Assembly: GCA_035315065.1 (NCBI GenBank)
Contig: DATFYM010000066.1
Location: forward strand, 1 to 24,323
Origin: DATFYM01 sp035315065
Lineage (GTDB): Bacteria > Acidobacteriota > Terriglobia > UBA7540
Length of the DNA: 24,323 nt
Reading direction: 5' to 3'
Positions 1-6,322 of this stretch are shown piece after piece. Below the pieces are notes generated by a model, which saw nothing but the letters and a program-made list of their open reading frames with translations, was not told the DNA's origin and did not search any database. Position 1 is the first letter of the stretch, and every line of letters begins with the position of its first letter. A program made the translations under genes and the position numbers.

Positions 1-1518
1 CTCCGCCTCGGCGCCTGCCTGCTCCACGAAGCGACCTTTTACTTCTTGCTGTGCTATCGACCGTTCGGAATTCAGTTCCACGTGATTACGTCCATCTTTA
101 ACGTGTATTTCTCGAAACTCGACCGCGGAACTCTGAAGCCGGTTCGATGGGGCATATCCGAAGAGAGTTTGGACCAGGTGAAATCTTTCGGCGTAAAGAG
201 CTTCGAAGATTTCACCTGGAAGCACATGCTCGATTTCTATTCCTGCGCCGACTGTGGCCGATGCTCGGACAACTGCCCAGCCAATGCCGTAGGGAGACCA
301 CTCTCCCCAAGATTCATCACGATCAAGGCGAGAGATTACAGCTTCCGGCACTACCCGGTCTTCGGCCGATCGTGGGACGGGCTTCCGGGTCGTAAAGACG
401 AGAAGAGCGGCCAAGATGGCCGCGCTACTCTAGTCGGCAGCATTTATTCCGAGGACGAAATCTGGTCTTGCACCACCTGCGGCGCTTGCCAGGAGGAATG
501 CCCGCTGTTGATCGAGTATATCGACAAGATCGTCGATTTGCGGCGGGGCATGATCGACGACGGGAATGTGCCCCAGTCTCTCCAAAAGCCTCTGAAGGCG
601 CTGGAGAGCCGCGGTAACCCCTACGGCAAGATGGAGAAGAAAAAGGCCGACTGGGCAAAGGCCAAAGAGTTCCGCGAAACGTGCGAGGTGAAGATACTGG
701 ACGGGAAAAACGGGAACGGAAACCATGCCGCGGACACTCTGTACTTTGTGGACAGCATCACCTCTTACGATGACCGGATGCAGGCGATTGGGCGGGCAAC
801 GGCGAAAATTCTCGACCACGTGGGAGAGAATTTCGGGATCCTCGGCGCCGGGGAAAAAGACAGCGGACACGAAGCCCGGCGGTTCGGCGAAGAGATGCTC
901 TTCATGGCCCTGCGGGACCACAACACGGATGCCATCAAAGCATCCGGAGTGAAACGGATCGTCACTGCCGACCCGCACGCTTACAACGCCCTGAAACACG
1001 ACTACACGGATGTGCCGCCGGTGGAGCACATCAGCCAAGTGATCGCCCGGGAAGTGAAGACAGGCAAGATCAAGCTCAATCCGGCCGAAAACGGAAGCGA
1101 CGTTTACACCTACCACGATCCTTGCTATCTCGGGCGGCACAACCAGGTTTACGACGACCCGCGAGATGTGCTCGATGCGATTCCCGGTTTGAAGCGAGTC
1201 GAAATGAGCCGGTCCCGCGACCGATCGTTCTGCTGCGGCGGCGGCGGACTGATGCTGTTTTACGAGCCGAAGGAAGATCAGAGGATGGGCGTGAAGAGAG
1301 TCCAAATGGCCGCGGAAGCCGGGGCCAATGTGATCGTCACGGCCTGCCCGTTTTGCATGGTGAATATCGAAGATGCGATCAAGGTGGCGGGAATGGAAGG
1401 GAAAATGACCGCCATTGATTTGACGGAACTGGTGGATAAGCACATCGCGCGTGAAAAGCCGAGGGATCTGAAGATCGAGCAAGCTGCCGAATTCACCCCA
1501 GGATGCGCAGCGGTTTAG
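1..1518 (+). CDS. HdrD/GlpC-like Fe-S oxidoreductase, likely ETF:quinone oxidoreductase (5' truncated)
   Basis: The frame is open from the first base, so the N-terminus, probably the rest of a membrane domain, lies outside the window. The first visible residues look like the end of a last transmembrane helix, followed by a His/Thr-containing segment typical of this family. Two 4Fe-4S motifs follow: CADCGRCSDNCP (about 244-279) and CTTCGACQEECP (about 469-504). The C-terminal half has CCG-type heterodisulfide-reductase motifs: DPCYLGRHN (about 1120), CCGGGG (about 1231) and CPFC (about 1345). Members of this family next to etfBA pass electrons from reduced ETF to menaquinone in place of classical ETF-QO; that role here is inferred from family and context. 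It leads the operon with etfBA and an acyl-CoA dehydrogenase. No internal start is needed, because a TTG at 46 would fall inside the helix. The family call is firm; the exact electron acceptor is inferred. Confidence 0.9.
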   Translation, partial: LRLGACLLHEATFYFLLCYRPFGIQFHVITSIFNVYFSKLDRGTLKPVRWGISEESLDQVKSFGVKSFEDFTWKHMLDFYSCADCGRCSDNCPANAVGRPLSPRFITIKARDYSFRHYPVFGRSWDGLPGRKDEKSGQDGRATLVGSIYSEDEIWSCTTCGACQEECPLLIEYIDKIVDLRRGMIDDGNVPQSLQKPLKALESRGNPYGKMEKKKADWAKAKEFRETCEVKILDGKNGNGNHAADTLYFVDSITSYDDRMQAIGRATAKILDHVGENFGILGAGEKDSGHEARRFGEEMLFMALRDHNTDAIKASGVKRIVTADPHAYNALKHDYTDVPPVEHISQVIAREVKTGKIKLNPAENGSDVYTYHDPCYLGRHNQVYDDPRDVLDAIPGLKRVEMSRSRDRSFCCGGGGLMLFYEPKEDQRMGVKRVQMAAEAGANVIVTACPFCMVNIEDAIKVAGMEGKMTAIDLTELVDKHIAREKPRDLKIEQAAEFTPGCAAV

Positions 1519-1572
1519 TCGAGCTTTGCCGCCGGACACTACGGCACCCATAGTGGACGAGAAGGAGGTATC

Positions 1573-2109
1573 GTGGTCTGGTTACTTGTCCTGGTTATCG
1601 GCCTCTTTCTTGCAATTCTGTTCAAATGGATTCCTAGAACCTTGCGCATCTTTGCAGGGAGTTGGCTACTTCGCATTTGTGGCGTCACGCTCTTCGTCGC
1701 CAGTGTCTTTGTGGCATTGACGGCTGTCGGCGGTGGCGTCACGGTGGCGGCCGGAGTCGATAAGTTTTCGGCCGACTGGCTGATCGGAACGCCGTTCGGC
1801 AGCTACTTGATTCCCGGGCTGATCCTGGCAGTAGTGGTGGGCGGAAGTGCCGTGGTCGCCGCGGTTGCCGCACTGTGCGGGTTGGACGCCGGTGCGCTCG
1901 CCTCGGTGCTGGCCGGTGCCATCCTGCTGGGCTGGCTCGCGGGCGAGCGGCTGATCCTTCCCTCTGCGGCGTTTTCACCGCAATTTTGGTGGCTTGAGGC
2001 CATCTATGTTGCCGCCGGGTTGATGATGGTGGTGCCGGCGTTGACGGTCCGGTGGGCCGAGCGTGGGCGTCAGTCCCCGCCTAGTGGGGGGCCGTTGGTC
2101 AGCACTTAA
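1573..2109 (+). CDS. Small hydrophobic multi-pass membrane protein of unknown function
   Basis: This is a 178-residue protein starting at GTG 1573 behind a strong Shine-Dalgarno AAGGAGGT (1562-1569). It begins with a hydrophobic helix and has about four or five membrane segments (about residues 2-17, 28-55, 76-104, 106-126 and 140-160) joined by short loops. The tail is short, polar and rich in Ser and Pro. I see no catalytic motif and recognise no family. It sits 54 nt after the Fe-S oxidoreductase gene and ends 19 nt before etfB, so it is almost certainly co-transcribed. It may be an accessory subunit or assembly partner of the membrane Fe-S protein, but that rests on position alone. The good ribosome site and tight spacing support it as a real gene. 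Confidence 0.7.
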   Translation: MVWLLVLVIGLFLAILFKWIPRTLRIFAGSWLLRICGVTLFVASVFVALTAVGGGVTVAAGVDKFSADWLIGTPFGSYLIPGLILAVVVGGSAVVAAVAALCGLDAGALASVLAGAILLGWLAGERLILPSAAFSPQFWWLEAIYVAAGLMMVVPALTVRWAERGRQSPPSGGPLVST

Positions 2110-2128
2110 ATTAGCTAGGAGGGTGAAC

Positions 2129-2920
2129 GTGGAGATTCTGGTTTGCGCGAGAAGAGTACCCGACACCTCGGAAAACGAGATCGAGCTCAACGCCGCGGGA
2201 AACGACATCGAGCGTGACGACCTGGTGTACTCGGTGAACGAGCCGGACAACTACGCGGTGGAAGAGGCCCTTCAGATCGTCGGTCGAGTCGGCGGAAACG
2301 TAACGGTCGTCACCGTTGGTGGCGAAGATGACGAGGAGATCCTGCGCCGGGAGATGGCCATGGGCGCGAAGCACGGCGTGCTGATCTCAGATGAGGCCTT
2401 CACCGGATCGGACGGCAGGGGCATTGCCACAATTCTAAAAGCCTACATTCAGAAGAATCATTTCGACCTGATCCTGACCGGCGTCCAGGCCGAGGACGGA
2501 GCGGCCCAGGTGGGCGGGATGCTGGCCGCGCTGCTGGACTATCCGTTTGCATCTCTCGTGAATTCCATCGAAGTCCGCGAAGGCGGGAAGCTGAAAGTCA
2601 GCCGCGAAATCGCGGGCGGCAACAAGGAGATGAACGAGATCGATCTCCCGTGCGTGCTCTCGATTCAGACGGGGATCAATGAACCGCGTTATGTCGGGAT
2701 GAAGGGCATCCGGCAAGTGCAGTCGGTCGAGATTCCAACCTTCGGCCCCGCGGACCTGGGTCTTGACCCCGGCGCCGTTGGGGAGGCCGCAGCGAAAGTG
2801 AAACGTGTGGACTACTTCGTGCCTGCGCTGGGCAAGGGAGCCGAGATCCTGAAGGGCAACAGGGAAGAGAACATCGACAAACTGATTGGGTTGCTGAAAG
2901 ACAAAGGAGGATTGCAATAA
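2129..2920 (+). CDS. etfB: Electron transfer flavoprotein beta subunit
   Basis: EtfB pairs with EtfA to carry electrons from acyl-CoA dehydrogenases to a quinone reductase. GTG 2129 is preferred because AGGAGG (2117-2122) lies 6 nt upstream and the product then begins VEILVCARRVPD, the usual EtfB N-terminus; an in-frame GTG at 2123 overlaps the ribosome site. The product is 263 residues, close to the family norm. It contains the ETF nucleotide-binding stretch around LTGVQAEDGAAQVGGML and the GNREENIDKLIGLL-type C-terminus. Its stop codon directly abuts the etfA start, which implies translational coupling. The neighbouring Fe-S oxidoreductase and acyl-CoA dehydrogenase genes point to fatty-acid or amino-acid oxidation. 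Whether this ETF can bifurcate electrons cannot be judged by eye; the context favours a plain respiratory ETF. Confidence 0.94.
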   Translation: MEILVCARRVPDTSENEIELNAAGNDIERDDLVYSVNEPDNYAVEEALQIVGRVGGNVTVVTVGGEDDEEILRREMAMGAKHGVLISDEAFTGSDGRGIATILKAYIQKNHFDLILTGVQAEDGAAQVGGMLAALLDYPFASLVNSIEVREGGKLKVSREIAGGNKEMNEIDLPCVLSIQTGINEPRYVGMKGIRQVQSVEIPTFGPADLGLDPGAVGEAAAKVKRVDYFVPALGKGAEILKGNREENIDKLIGLLKDKGGLQ

Positions 2921-3886
2921 ATGGCTCGGATCTTCGCTTACATCGAACACAAAAGCGGCGTGGCTGATGATACTGCGGTGGAACTTGCGGTCGCCGCCAG
3001 GAAGATCGATCCGGCCGCCTCGCCCACGGCTGTTCTCACCGGTTGGGGTCCCGACCTCGACGCCGTTTGCGCGACCCTCAGTGCTTCATACAGTGAGGTC
3101 TGGAAAATCGCCCACGAAGCGCTGGCCTATCCCAATGCCGAACTCGTGCGGAAAGCTCTAGTGACCGTACTGCCGGCCGGCAGCATCGTGTTGATCCCCC
3201 ACGCCCACTTTGGAACCGATCTGGGACCGGGTCTTTCCATCAAGCTGAACTCATCTTTTGTCTCCGACGTGTTGGCCATCGAAGGAGTTGAAGGGGGTTG
3301 GCTCAAAGTGGTCCGCCAGGAATTCGGCGGACAGGCAAGCACTCACGTCCGTTGTGATATTTCATCGGGCGCGGTTTTCAATATCCGTCCGGGCGCATTC
3401 AAGGCGCTGGAAAGTGCACCTGCCGCCGGAGTCGTGATCGACAAATCATCGGAGGTCGGCGCACTCGCGGCGGGAAGGCGCTATCTGGAGACGGTTGTGG
3501 CCGAGACGGGTGATGTCGATATCACGAAGCATCAAGTTTTGGTTTCCATCGGCCGCGGCATCCAGGAGAAAGACAACGTGGCCATTGCGGAAGAACTGGC
3601 GGACGCCATGGGCGCGGTGGTGAGCTGCTCGAGGCCGGTTGTCGACGCCAAATGGCTACCCAAGTCCCGCCAGGTGGGCTCATCCGGTCAAACCGTCAAG
3701 CCCAAGGTCTACCTGGCATGCGGCATCAGTGGTTCGTTCCAGCACCTGGCCGGACTGAAAGGCAGTCCTTTCATCGTGGCCATCAACAAGAACCCCAAAG
3801 CCCCGATCTTTCAGGTGGCCGATGTTGGGATTGTCGACGACATCCTGGAGTTTCTGCCGGAGTTGACCGAGAAGATCAAAGGATGA
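2921..3886 (+). CDS. etfA: Electron transfer flavoprotein alpha subunit
   Basis: This is a 321-residue protein starting at ATG 2921, immediately after the etfB stop, with AAAGGAGG at 2903-2910. The N-terminal half is the ETF alpha/beta domain. The C-terminal FAD-binding domain is clear: GRGIQEKDN, a CSRPVVD segment, VGSSGQTVKPK, ACGISGSFQH, VAINKNPKAPIF and a final ADVGIVDDILEFLPEL. These are the hallmark FAD-contacting segments of EtfA. It forms the heterodimer with EtfB and takes electrons from the acyl-CoA dehydrogenase encoded at 4353. The gene ends only 3 nt before the predicted start of the GxxExxY gene, whose cassette separates it from the dehydrogenase gene. Confidence 0.95.
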   Translation: MARIFAYIEHKSGVADDTAVELAVAARKIDPAASPTAVLTGWGPDLDAVCATLSASYSEVWKIAHEALAYPNAELVRKALVTVLPAGSIVLIPHAHFGTDLGPGLSIKLNSSFVSDVLAIEGVEGGWLKVVRQEFGGQASTHVRCDISSGAVFNIRPGAFKALESAPAAGVVIDKSSEVGALAAGRRYLETVVAETGDVDITKHQVLVSIGRGIQEKDNVAIAEELADAMGAVVSCSRPVVDAKWLPKSRQVGSSGQTVKPKVYLACGISGSFQHLAGLKGSPFIVAINKNPKAPIFQVADVGIVDDILEFLPELTEKIKG

Positions 3887-3889
3887 AGA

Positions 3890-4309
3890 GTGAATCCACA
3901 GATTACGCAGATTGCACAGACCGAAAAGAGCGACACGAGAGATCCGAGGACGTTTGCCATCATTGGGGCAGCAATGGAAGTGCACCGACAATTGGGGTGC
4001 GGGTTTCTGGAGGCTGTTTATCAGGAAGCGCTAGCCCTGGAGCTTGCGACGCGCGAGGTACCGTTTCAGCGGGAGGTGGAACTGGCCGTTTCTTACAAGG
4101 GAAAGCAGCTCAACACAACCTACCGATCTGACTTTGTCTGCTTCGACTCCGTCATCGTGGAACTCAAGGCCCTCGCGAAGCTCAGCGGAATCGAAGAGTC
4201 GCAGATCATCAATTACCTGAAATCTACGCGATATGGAACTGGCTTGCTGTTGAATTTCGGCGCGGTGTCGCTGGAATACCGACGTTTCGTTTCTTCTAAA
4301 TCTGTTTAA
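3890..4309 (+). CDS. GxxExxY family protein (PD-(D/E)XK nuclease-like)
   Basis: This is a 139-residue protein starting at GTG 3890; an internal ATG at 3974 is possible, but starting there would cut off most of the N-terminal helix. The family motif is G38-F-L-E41-A-V-Y44. The nuclease-like core is visible as D81 followed by the E91-L-K93 triad after a VIV strand, matching the PD-(D/E)XK pattern. The molecular function of the family is not established. Both ends of the reading frame lie in inverted repeats: the first codons sit in the left repeat and the TAA stop (4307-4309) in the right one. It has no clear ribosome site of its own and interrupts an otherwise tight etfA-dehydrogenase arrangement. 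This suggests a recently inserted, possibly mobile or repeat-associated unit rather than an ETF partner. Confidence 0.85.
   Translation: MNPQITQIAQTEKSDTRDPRTFAIIGAAMEVHRQLGCGFLEAVYQEALALELATREVPFQREVELAVSYKGKQLNTTYRSDFVCFDSVIVELKALAKLSGIEESQIINYLKSTRYGTGLLLNFGAVSLEYRRFVSSKSV
3892..3920 (+). repeat. Left 29-nt terminal inverted repeat of the GxxExxY cassette
   Basis: This segment begins GAATCCACAGATTACGCAG and is the reverse complement of 4301-4329 at 26 of 29 positions (counted by hand). Internally it is a degenerate repeat of a CAGATT unit. It encodes the N-terminal peptide NPQITQIAQ of the gene inside. Repeats of this type are familiar in intergenic DNA of many environmental bacteria; that is general recollection, not a search result. 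Confidence 0.85.
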
Positions 4310-4329
4310 TCTGTGTAATCTGTGGATTC
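4301..4329 (+). repeat. Right 29-nt terminal inverted repeat of the GxxExxY cassette
   Basis: This segment ends AATCTGTGTAATCTGTGGA plus TTC and matches the reverse complement of 3892-3920 at 26 of 29 positions, the differences being at three sites. It contains the stop codon of the GxxExxY gene and ends 11 nt before the ribosome site of the next gene. I found no obvious direct target-site duplication outside the pair. Confidence 0.85.
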
Positions 4330-4352
4330 TGATTTCCAATGGAGGCCCGCTC

Positions 4353-6029
4353 ATGATTGCAAAAAAGACATTGAAAGCAAGTGTGAAAGCACTCAAGGAC
4401 TTCGCGAAGAAGCGCCTGCCGGATGAAACGCTGCAGGAACTGGACGCCCGCGACGAATGCCCGCTGGAAATCGTTCGGCACATGTGTAGCCCGGACAAGC
4501 TGGGCATCCAGCTCCTGTTCATCCCGGAAGAGTTCGGCGGCTTTGGCGGCGGCGCCTTCGATGTGTATTGCGTCTGCGAGGAGATGGCGCGGATCGATCT
4601 GGGTGTCGCCACGGCCGTGCTGGCCACGTTTCTCGGCAGCGATCCGATTACGGTCGGCGCCACTCCGGAGCAGAAGAAGGTCTGGCTCACGCGCATCGCG
4701 GAAGAGGGCTTGTTGTTTGCATACGGCGCCACCGAACCGGACGCCGGCAGCGATCTGGGGGCCCTTCAGAGCACGGCAGACCGAGTGATGCAGGACGGCA
4801 AGGTGGTCGGTTACAAGATCAATGGAAGCAAACAGTGGATCAGCAACGGTGGGATCGCCGATGCTTACACGATTTTGGCAAGTACACCCAGCGGTCCGAG
4901 TTGGTTCGTGGTGGAGAAGGGCGCGCCGGGTTTCAAGCACGACGAGCCGGAAGACAAGCATGGCATTCGCCTCAGCAACACGGCCGCACTTTCACTCACC
5001 GACGTCTACGTCGATGCCGACCGGCTTCTCGGCGGCGTGGAAGGCCAGGGATTGATCCAAGCGCAGCTTGTGTTCGGTTATACGCGCCTGATGGTGGCGG
5101 CGTTTGGCCTGGGAGCCGGCTGGGCCGCGCTCGATCGAGCCATTCCTTATTCCACCAAGCGCATTCAAGCTGGGGCGCCGCTCTCGGAAAAACAGGGGTA
5201 CACGCACAAGTTGATCGTGCCGAACGTGGCCCGGCTGGAGGCCGGCCGCTCTTACATCGAAGAGACCGCCGAGCGGATCGACGCCGGCGAGGGAAGCTTG
5301 AACACCGAAGGCGCCATCGCCAAGTACATGGCGACGGAGGCAGGCAATCTGGCCGCGGACGCCAGCATTCAGGCATTGGGCGGCTACGGCTACACGCACG
5401 AGTACATGGTGGAGAAGATCAAGCGCGACGTCCGCATCACGACGATTTACGAAGGCACCTCCGAGATCATGGAGATGACCATCAGCCGCGACCGCTGGCA
5501 GTCTCACCTGAAGACGCGCGGGCAGCACTATCACGAGCAAGCTCGCAAGTTCGAAGCATTGCACGCCCAGCACCCGAGCGTGGGCGCTAACATCGCGGCT
5601 CTGGCGCTGCACGCATTGGCGGAAGTAATGGAGAAAGCCCGCGTCGCGCGCCTCACTCGCTATCAACACATTCTCTTGCGGCTGGGCGAATTGATTGCCT
5701 ACGCAGAGTCCGCGGGCAGCTTGTCCCGCCGCGCGGCGCTGATGGCGGAAGGCCGGCTGAACGAAAAAGCCAACCAGCGATTCGACGCGACGGCCCTGGC
5801 GGCGCTCGCCCGAATTTTCGCGCGCGAGGCCGCACTCAAAGTGGCCGAAGAGGGCTTGCGTTGGGTCACCGGAGCCGGGGGCGTGAGCGATTCGGAGATG
5901 GCCGCGTTTGAAGCGGCCCTGGGCCTGCCCGCCATCCATCGCGCCCAGGCAGGCCTGATTGCGGATATGGATTACGTGGCCGACATACTGTACGGACGCG
6001 TGGCGAAGGGCGCAGGGGTAGCGGCGTAA
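4353..6029 (+). CDS. Acyl-CoA dehydrogenase, long form with C-terminal helical extension
   Basis: This 558-residue FAD enzyme oxidises acyl-CoA to trans-2-enoyl-CoA and reduces ETF. ATG 4353 is preceded by GGAGG (4341-4345). Signature 1 is visible as YGATEPDAGSDLGAL. The second signature runs from QALGGYGYTHEY to IYEGTSEIMEM, and the catalytic base fits E367 (codon 5451-5453) in YEGTSE. Ordinary family members have about 380 residues; here a further ~170-residue, mostly helical region follows, as in very-long-chain (VLCAD/ACAD9-like) enzymes. Substrate chain length cannot be read from the sequence, though the extension hints at longer chains. It completes the Fe-S oxidoreductase/etfBA module upstream. 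It may have been transcriptionally separated or altered by the GxxExxY insertion, but keeps its own good ribosome site. Confidence 0.93.
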   Translation: MIAKKTLKASVKALKDFAKKRLPDETLQELDARDECPLEIVRHMCSPDKLGIQLLFIPEEFGGFGGGAFDVYCVCEEMARIDLGVATAVLATFLGSDPITVGATPEQKKVWLTRIAEEGLLFAYGATEPDAGSDLGALQSTADRVMQDGKVVGYKINGSKQWISNGGIADAYTILASTPSGPSWFVVEKGAPGFKHDEPEDKHGIRLSNTAALSLTDVYVDADRLLGGVEGQGLIQAQLVFGYTRLMVAAFGLGAGWAALDRAIPYSTKRIQAGAPLSEKQGYTHKLIVPNVARLEAGRSYIEETAERIDAGEGSLNTEGAIAKYMATEAGNLAADASIQALGGYGYTHEYMVEKIKRDVRITTIYEGTSEIMEMTISRDRWQSHLKTRGQHYHEQARKFEALHAQHPSVGANIAALALHALAEVMEKARVARLTRYQHILLRLGELIAYAESAGSLSRRAALMAEGRLNEKANQRFDATALAALARIFAREAALKVAEEGLRWVTGAGGVSDSEMAAFEAALGLPAIHRAQAGLIADMDYVADILYGRVAKGAGVAA

Positions 6030-6244
6030 TCCCTCCGAGCCTCGACCGGCGTGTCGTAACCCAGGCGATAACTGACTGCCTGTACACTGACGGGAGACAC
6101 CATAGAGCGTGACGGGGATCACTGAGAACGGGTATGCCGGGTGCCATATTAAGTCCTGGGCCGAGATGTCCTGAGGTGGCTCCGTAAGAGGGATGGGGGG
6201 GGTCGCCAGAGTTCTACAGTTAGTTCTCTTCTAATTGACCAAAG

Positions 6245-6266
6245 CCGCCGGTAAATCCTCCGGCGG
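6245..6266 (+). promoter_or_regulatory. GC-rich hairpin in the megasynthase 5' leader
   Basis: CCGCCGG (6245-6251) and CCGGCGG (6260-6266) are perfect complements around an 8-nt loop. No T-run follows, so it is not a standard intrinsic terminator. It lies 57 nt before the megasynthase start and may be a leader RNA structure. Confidence 0.45.
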
Positions 6267-6279
6267 TGAAGCACAGAGG

Positions 6280-6295
6280 GTAGTAGTACTACTAC
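6280..6295. promoter_or_regulatory. Perfect 16-bp palindrome, candidate operator
   Basis: GTAGTAGTACTACTAC is its own reverse complement across all 16 bases. It ends 16 nt before the ribosome site AGGAGG (6312-6317) of the megasynthase. Its size and symmetry fit a dimeric regulator site; it could also form a short RNA stem. No regulator gene is visible in the window. Confidence 0.45.
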
Positions 6296-6322
6296 GAGTA
6301 GTGTCCCAAGCAGGAGGCCGTC

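Larger units (their letters stand above)
6030..6322 (+). other. Intergenic leader region ahead of the megasynthase
   Basis: This is 293 nt without a convincing gene. I find no strong terminator after the dehydrogenase gene and no confident sigma70 promoter; a TTGACC at 6235-6240 has no matching -10. It contains a run of eight G (6195-6202), a GC hairpin and a perfect palindrome (listed separately) just before the megasynthase start. It probably contains the promoter and control region of the lipid locus. Confidence 0.6.

Noticed and set aside
430..1551. Long open frame on the minus strand opposite the Fe-S oxidoreductase gene
   Set aside because: It is antisense to a gene with clear cysteine motifs and shows no domain; GC-rich coding DNA leaves such frames open.
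4992..6122. Long minus-strand open frame opposite the dehydrogenase gene
   Set aside because: It mirrors a well-supported gene and has no recognisable motif.
6235..6264. TTGACC as a -35 box for the megasynthase
   Set aside because: At 16-18 nt spacing the sequence is GC-rich (around TCCGGC) with no -10 resemblance.
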